Assembly: GCA_947493945.1 (NCBI GenBank)
Contig: CANLSR010000015.1
Span: 1-52,930, forward strand
Reading direction: 5' to 3'
DNA: 52,930 bases
Source of the DNA: an uncultured bacterium
GTDB taxonomy: Bacteria > Bacteroidota > Rhodothermia > Rhodothermales > Rubricoccaceae
This document shows positions 48,971 to 52,930 of this stretch, one piece after another. The position numbers and the translations under genes were made by a program. The first letter of the stretch is position 1, and every line of letters starts with the position of its first letter. The notes below the pieces were generated by a model. The model worked only from the letters and a program-made list of their open reading frames with translations, searched no databases and was not told the DNA's origin.

Positions 48971-49389
48971 GAGGGCTGGGAGTGATTGTGGAGCCGAGAC
49001 TCCAGTGACCCGTGAGCCATAGGCCGTATCGCAGAGGCCTGAAAACGGCTCGCAGCGGCCTCGTTGGTCCCAAGCGGTCGAGGTCCTCGCTAACCGTATA
49101 GCACGGTGTCGTAGCAAGGCCAGCCTAGCTCCTGGAAGTCCCATTATCAGACCTGCTCCCGCGGCTCGCCCCCGCTGAGCAGCTGGAATCGCCGGTCCAC
49201 CTCAGACCACCGGTTTAGCGATTGAGGCCAGGAGACCCGTCGGCCTTAGTCAGCGGCAAACCGCCTACGGGCGAGCGGTCCGATAACGCCGCCGGGGTCC
49301 TCACGCGGCAGCGCGCGACGGGTCCCCACGGAGGGCCGGCGGCCGGAGGAGTTGCGTGGACAGGGTCCGGTCGGCGGCAACACGGCCCG
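48971..49389. other. Intergenic region, island boundary
   Basis: There is no supported gene in this 419-bp stretch. Short frames are shadows or lack starts. It separates the defence island from the arginase operon, and so may hold the island's right junction. No direct repeat matching the left side was found by eye. Confidence 0.5.
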
Positions 49390-50325
49390 TCAAGGGTCAG
49401 CCGCGAGCACGCGCGCGAGAACGCTGGTCAGAGTCCGACCGCTCCTGCCGTCCGGGTCCCGGTCCGGGTCGTAGATCGTGACCTCCAGTCCTGCGGCGCC
49501 GGGGTGCCGCAAGAGCGGGACGAGCAGGGCTTCCAACTCATCGGTTGTCAGGCCGCCAGGCTGCGGAGAGTCCACAGCAGGCATGGCCTCGGTCGTCAGC
49601 ACGTCCACGTCGAGGTGGACCCAGAACCCGTCGGGGCACGCCCCGACCACCGAGAGGGCGCGCTCCGCCGCAGCGCCCACGCCCATCTGGCGCATCGAGT
49701 CGAGGCTGAACTGGCGGATCGACGTGCCCACGATCTCCCGCGAGCCGTCGGCCTCGCCTGGCTCCTCGTCCCGGTACGCCAGCGCGACCACGGCCTCGTC
49801 TCGGACCAGCGGCGTGCCGTCCCTGAACCGTGTCCAGACCTCCGGTCCCCGCCCTGTCACGAGCGCCAAGTCCATCCCGGCCGCGCCGCCCGTGGCCGAC
49901 GTCTCGGGCGTCTGGAAGTCGCGGTGCCCGTCGACGAAGACGAGCCCGTACTCGCCCCGCTGGCGGAGGCCCCACATGGCGCCCAGAAGGACGCTGCAGT
50001 CGCCCCCCAGGAGCACAACGAACGCTCTCTCCGCGGCCTCAGACACCGCCGCGCCCAGTCGCTCGGCGTAGTCTCGCACCGCTTGCGCGTTCCGGACGCC
50101 GGTCTCGGGATCCCGACCGAAACGGTAGGGGAGGGGGAGGACCTCCCCAGCATCCCGAGCTCCGATCCTCTCGACCAGGCCGTTCGCCATGAGCACGTCG
50201 GGCGCCCGCCCCGCGCCGGGCTCGACCCCAGGCTGAGGCGGTGCCAGACCGAGGGCGGTGGGAGCGCGGAGGGCCACGAGTGAGCGCGGGGTCACAGAAC
50301 CGAGGGCAGGGGAGGGAGGCGTCAT
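49390..50325 (-). CDS. Arginase/agmatinase-family hydrolase
   Basis: The 311-residue protein belongs to the ureohydrolase superfamily. The manganese-binding motifs are LLGGDCSVLLG, VFVDGHRDFQTPET (DGHRD in place of the more usual DAHxD) and WVHLDVDVLTTEAMPAVDSP followed by PGGLT. It would hydrolyse a guanidino compound, releasing urea; the exact substrate is unclear. The ATG at 50325 overlaps the stop of the CGNR regulator gene (ATGA), so it is coupled to it. It stands divergent from azlCD. The first 25 residues are variable. Confidence 0.85.
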   Translation of the reverse strand: MTPPSPALGSVTPRSLVALRAPTALGLAPPQPGVEPGAGRAPDVLMANGLVERIGARDAGEVLPLPYRFGRDPETGVRNAQAVRDYAERLGAAVSEAAERAFVVLLGGDCSVLLGAMWGLRQRGEYGLVFVDGHRDFQTPETSATGGAAGMDLALVTGRGPEVWTRFRDGTPLVRDEAVVALAYRDEEPGEADGSREIVGTSIRQFSLDSMRQMGVGAAAERALSVVGACPDGFWVHLDVDVLTTEAMPAVDSPQPGGLTTDELEALLVPLLRHPGAAGLEVTIYDPDRDPDGRSGRTLTSVLARVLAADP

Positions 50326-50963
50326 CCCGGCGAACGGTCCGCCTGGCGCGCCTGGAAACGGCGGGCCTTGGCCCGGTTGCCGCAGTCGGCCATGTCGCAC
50401 CACCGCCGGCTCCGGTTGCGGCTGAGGTCGAGGAACAGCCACCCGCAGTCGTCGTCGTCGCAGACGCGGAGACGGCCGAGCCGGTCGGAGACGAGCATCT
50501 CCGCTCCGGCCCTCGCGAACGGCCACAGCACCCGGCCCAGGTCGACGTCGTCCGACGCCTCCCACGCCCAGACGAACCCGCCGTCGCCGGCACGCACCAC
50601 GCGGAGGTGGGAGAGCGACGGCGCCAGCGCCTCGTTGAACCGGGCCAGCGCGCCGGCCTCCCCCTCGGTCCCCCCCGCCAGCGGCCCGAGCACGGCGTGG
50701 AGGTGCTCCCGGAGCGCGACGGCCCGCTCGCGGACGGCCTCGGCCGCATCGGGCGACCGCTCGGCCGCCGCCCGGAGACGACTCGCCTCGTCCGCTCCGA
50801 TCACGCCGATCCGCTCGGCCGCGAGCACGAGGTCGGCGTAGGTCTCGACGTGCTCGTCGGGCGCGTCGGACAGCCGGTTGCCGACCGTGTTGACGAAGTC
50901 GAGCGCCGGGTCGCCCCCGACAGGCTTGAAGGTGTCGGACCAGTAGGAGTGATCTGTGGTCAT
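50322..50963 (-). CDS. CGNR zinc-finger transcriptional regulator (ABATE domain)
   Basis: The 213-residue protein has an N-terminal ABATE-type domain (GGDPALDFVNTVGNRLSDAP, ETYADLVLAAERIGVI) and a C-terminal CGNR zinc finger: LRVCDDDDCGWLFLDLSRNR, SRRWCDMADCGNRAKARRFQ. Four cysteines bind zinc, and the CGNR sequence is the family hallmark. It is divergent from azlC with a 95-bp spacer, so it probably controls both sides, and it is co-translated with the arginase gene. Confidence 0.9.
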   Translation of the reverse strand: MTTDHSYWSDTFKPVGGDPALDFVNTVGNRLSDAPDEHVETYADLVLAAERIGVIGADEASRLRAAAERSPDAAEAVRERAVALREHLHAVLGPLAGGTEGEAGALARFNEALAPSLSHLRVVRAGDGGFVWAWEASDDVDLGRVLWPFARAGAEMLVSDRLGRLRVCDDDDCGWLFLDLSRNRSRRWCDMADCGNRAKARRFQARQADRSPG

Positions 50964-51058
50964 GGGTCTGTCGGCGTAACCGCCAATCTAGCGCTTGACA
51001 GGTTAGGTGGGTACGGTGTACCATCTAACTCCCTATCGGCGCCGTAGGCGGTTAGCCC

Positions 51059-51781
51059 ATGTCCGACGAAGCCCCGGCCTCCACGCTCCAGATTGCCGAC
51101 GCCGCCAGCGGCGCCCGCCTCGTGCTCCCCCTCGCCGCCAGCTCCCTCGCCTACGGGGTCGTCTTCGGGGCGCTCGCAGCGGCCCAGGGCCTCACGTTCG
51201 CCCAGGCCACGACCATGAGCGCGACCCTCTTCGCCGGGAGCGCCCAGCTGGTGGTCCTGGAGGTCTGGGCTCACCCGCCGTCGGTCGTGCTCGTCACGCT
51301 CACCGCCCTCGCGGTCAACGTCCGCCTCGTGCTCTACGGGGCCACGCTCGCGCCCACGTTGGGGCGCCTCCCCACGGTGCCGCGCTACGCCACCGCGTTC
51401 TTCCTCGTCGACGAGACGTTCGCCCTCGCGGCGGCCGACCAGCGGCACGGCCGCTCCCGTCCCTCACTGCTCGTCGGCGCGGGCCTCGTCCTCTGGGTCG
51501 CGTGGGTCGGAGGGACCGTCGCGGGCCACCTCGCAGGTGGCCACGTCGCGGACCCTGCCGCCTGGGGTCTCGACTTCGTGTTCGTCGCCGTCTTCGTCGG
51601 CCTCCTCACCACCCTCGGGGAGGGACGGCGAGACGTCCTGCCGTGGGTCGTGGCCGGGGCTGTGGCTCTCGTCGTGGAGCGCCTGGCGCCCGGCGCGTGG
51701 TACGTCGTCGCTGGGGGCCTGGCAGGTAGCGTCGCCGGGGCCGCCCAGACCCCCGTACCAGGGTCCTCCCCAGCGTCCTGA
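51059..51781 (+). CDS. azlC: AzlC-family branched-chain amino acid exporter, large subunit
   Basis: The 240-residue protein has about seven hydrophobic spans. The AzlC signature is LPLAASSLAYGVVFGALAAA, MSATLFAGSAQLVVLEVW and LTALAVNVRLVLYGATLAP. The C-terminal spans include VAGAVALVVERLAPGAWYVV. AzlCD exports branched-chain or related amino acids and analogues. The azlD gene follows by 1 bp. The gene context with a CGNR regulator is common. Confidence 0.92.
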   Translation: MSDEAPASTLQIADAASGARLVLPLAASSLAYGVVFGALAAAQGLTFAQATTMSATLFAGSAQLVVLEVWAHPPSVVLVTLTALAVNVRLVLYGATLAPTLGRLPTVPRYATAFFLVDETFALAAADQRHGRSRPSLLVGAGLVLWVAWVGGTVAGHLAGGHVADPAAWGLDFVFVAVFVGLLTTLGEGRRDVLPWVVAGAVALVVERLAPGAWYVVAGGLAGSVAGAAQTPVPGSSPAS

Positions 51782-51782
51782 C

Positions 51783-52073
51783 GTGCAGACGTACCTCGCC
51801 ATCGCTGCTATGGCCGTGGGGTCGTACGGGCTCCGGGCCGGAGGGCTCTGGGTCGTCCAAAGCGTGGAGCTGCCGCCCTTCGCTCGCCGCGCGCTCTCCC
51901 ACTCGGCAGGCGCCGTCTTCGTCGCCCTCCTCACCCCCGCCGTCCTCGACGGCGGGTGGCCGGACCTCGCGGCCACAGCCGTCGCCGCCGCGGTCGCCCT
52001 CGCCACGCGCCGCCTCTGGGCGGTCGTGGTCGCCGGGACCCTGGCCGCCGCCCTCTTCCGTTCGCTCCCCTGA
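51783..52073 (+). CDS. azlD: AzlD-family transporter, small subunit
   Basis: The 96-residue protein has three to four membrane spans (YLAIAAMAVGSYGLRAGGLW, SAGAVFVALLTPAVLDGGWP, ATAVAAAVALATRRLWAVVV). The GTG at 51783 (VQTYLAIAAM) lies 1 bp after the azlC stop and is the likely start. AzlD is required for AzlC function. The length is usual for the family. Confidence 0.88.
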   Translation: MQTYLAIAAMAVGSYGLRAGGLWVVQSVELPPFARRALSHSAGAVFVALLTPAVLDGGWPDLAATAVAAAVALATRRLWAVVVAGTLAAALFRSLP

Positions 52074-52076
52074 CCC

Positions 52077-52721
52077 ATGACCGCTCGCCTCTGGCACGGC
52101 GCCGTCCCCGCCGACCGCGCCGACGCCTACCACGACGTCCTCCTCCAGACCGGTGTCCCGGACTACCGGACAACGCCGGGGAACCGAGGCGTCCACGTCC
52201 TCTGGCGCACCGAGGGAGACCTCGCCCACGTCCAAGTCCTCACGCTCTGGGACGACCTCGACGCCGTCCGCGCCTTCGCAGGCGACGATGTCGAGCGCGC
52301 CCGCTATTACCCCGAGGACGACCCCTTCCTGGTCGAGAAGGAGCCGCTGATCGCTCACTACGAAGTCGGCCGCCCACCCCCGCCCGCCTGGCCCGGCCCG
52401 CTCGTCCGCCTCTGGCGCGGCTGGACCTCGCCCACTGAGGCCGAGGCCTATGAAACGCTTCTCCGGTCGGAGATTCTCCCCGCGATCGCGGCGCGGCGGC
52501 TCGACGGCTACCGGGGCGCCGTGCTCCTCCGCCGAGAGGGGACCGAGGAGGTGGAGTTCATGACGGCGCTGGGGTTCGACTCCGCCGACGCGGTTCGGGC
52601 CTTCGCGGCCGGCGATCCCGAGACGGCCGTCGTTCCGACCGAAGCACGCGCGCTCCTCATCCGTCTCGACACCCATGTCCACCACTACGACGTGCGCACG
52701 TCCACGGGCGATGAGGTCTGA
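52077..52721 (+). CDS. Protein with two ABM-like (dimeric alpha-beta barrel) domains
   Basis: The 214-residue protein is an internal tandem repeat. Half one contains MTARLWHGAVPADRADAYHD and LTLWDDLDAVRAFAGDDVER; half two contains LVRLWRGWTSPTEAEAYETL and LGFDSADAVRAFAAGDPETA. Both match the antibiotic biosynthesis monooxygenase-like fold, with LW.G...EAY and F.D.DAVRAFAGxD signatures. The fused form would be a pseudo-dimer. It lies 3 bp after azlD, in the same operon. The enzyme activity is unknown; many relatives are cofactor-free oxygenases or stress proteins. Confidence 0.75.
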   Translation: MTARLWHGAVPADRADAYHDVLLQTGVPDYRTTPGNRGVHVLWRTEGDLAHVQVLTLWDDLDAVRAFAGDDVERARYYPEDDPFLVEKEPLIAHYEVGRPPPPAWPGPLVRLWRGWTSPTEAEAYETLLRSEILPAIAARRLDGYRGAVLLRREGTEEVEFMTALGFDSADAVRAFAAGDPETAVVPTEARALLIRLDTHVHHYDVRTSTGDEV

Positions 52722-52819
52722 CCCAGACGTCCTAACTGCTCAGCAGACTCTCGATAACGCCCGTTGTGGAACGTGCCGCCGACTCCAGCAGCGGCCCGCC
52801 CGACGAGTCCCTCGTGAGC

Positions 52820-52930
52820 TCAGGCGCCCGAGCCCTCGATGTCGTCATAGCGATCGGCTTGCAGCGGCGGGATGTTTCCAATCAGGATGCCTTCCTTGAG
52901 ATCCCACTCGCCGCCGCTGCCATGACGCCT
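52820..52930 (-). CDS. C-terminal fragment of an unknown protein, cut by window end
   Basis: The last 36 codons of a minus-strand frame read GEWDLKEGILIGNIPPLQAD and end DIEGSGA before TGA at 52820-52822. The composition is protein-like, with a conserved-looking LIGNIPPL, so this is probably the true end of a gene extending beyond the window. No family can be named from this fragment. Confidence 0.4.
   Translation of the reverse strand, partial: RRHGSGGEWDLKEGILIGNIPPLQADRYDDIEGSGA

Overview
The window is GC-rich accessory DNA, most likely part of a conjugative plasmid or an integrated plasmid-like element, from a member of the Rhodothermota/Bacteroidota. Two things point to that phylum: a secreted nuclease (33687-37442) ends in a type IX secretion C-terminal sorting domain, and several promoters resemble the Bacteroidota -33/-7 type with weak or absent Shine-Dalgarno sequences. 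The replication, partition, relaxase and complete type IV secretion genes indicate a self-transmissible replicon. The host lineage (for example marine Rubricoccaceae) is an inference.

Layout. 1-2756: an integron. The integrase gene reads right, and two cassettes read left on the minus strand. Cassette 1 carries a small membrane protein and a membrane-anchored J-domain protein; cassette 2 carries a lipoprotein. 2812-4711: a HigBA toxin-antitoxin pair and a serine resolvase. 4712-7322: a probable oriT, then MobC and a MOBP-type relaxase. 7375-19855 (minus strand): coupling protein and a Trb/VirB mating-pair operon in RK2-like order (trbB-C-D-E-J-lipoprotein-L-F-G-I-virD4). 19991-20623: TraF maturation peptidase. 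20853-24535: two unknown genes, an intact IS3-family element with a 3-bp target duplication, an RHH protein and an XRE regulator. 24600-26330: repA, five iterons and a consensus DnaA box, which form the replication origin. 26870-29100: an M23 peptidase, and a ParA/RHH partition pair flanked on both sides by 10-bp-phased ACTC boxes. 29947-33574: an XRE repressor with an AT-rich operator, an ArdC-type antirestriction protein and small plasmid genes. 33687-37442: the secreted endonuclease I. 37598-38867: a second IS3-family element. 38920-48914: a ten-kilobase, eight-gene putative defence island. 49390-52721: arginase-family enzyme, CGNR regulator, AzlCD exporter and an ABM-like protein. A gene truncated by the window edge closes the region.

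The most interesting part is the island at 38920-48914. It encodes a PD-(D/E)XK protein, a Z1-type ATPase, a GIY-YIG nuclease, a MORC/MutL-like GHKL ATPase, an m5C methyltransferase and a Mig-like thymine-DNA glycosylase on the minus strand. A ParB-like protein and a second nuclease-like protein lie on the divergent plus strand. GHKL-Z1-m5C methyltransferase combinations have been predicted before as restriction-like systems. The thymine-glycosylase in place of Vsr, the GIY-YIG nuclease and the divergent ParB/nuclease pair make this version worth testing.

Two regulatory circuits can also be read from the DNA. The same promoter/operator (13-bp-spaced GTAAGAC repeats over a TACATT -10) sits in front of both repA and the conjugation operon, beside an XRE regulator gene. 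The ACTC boxes mark the partition operator or centromere.
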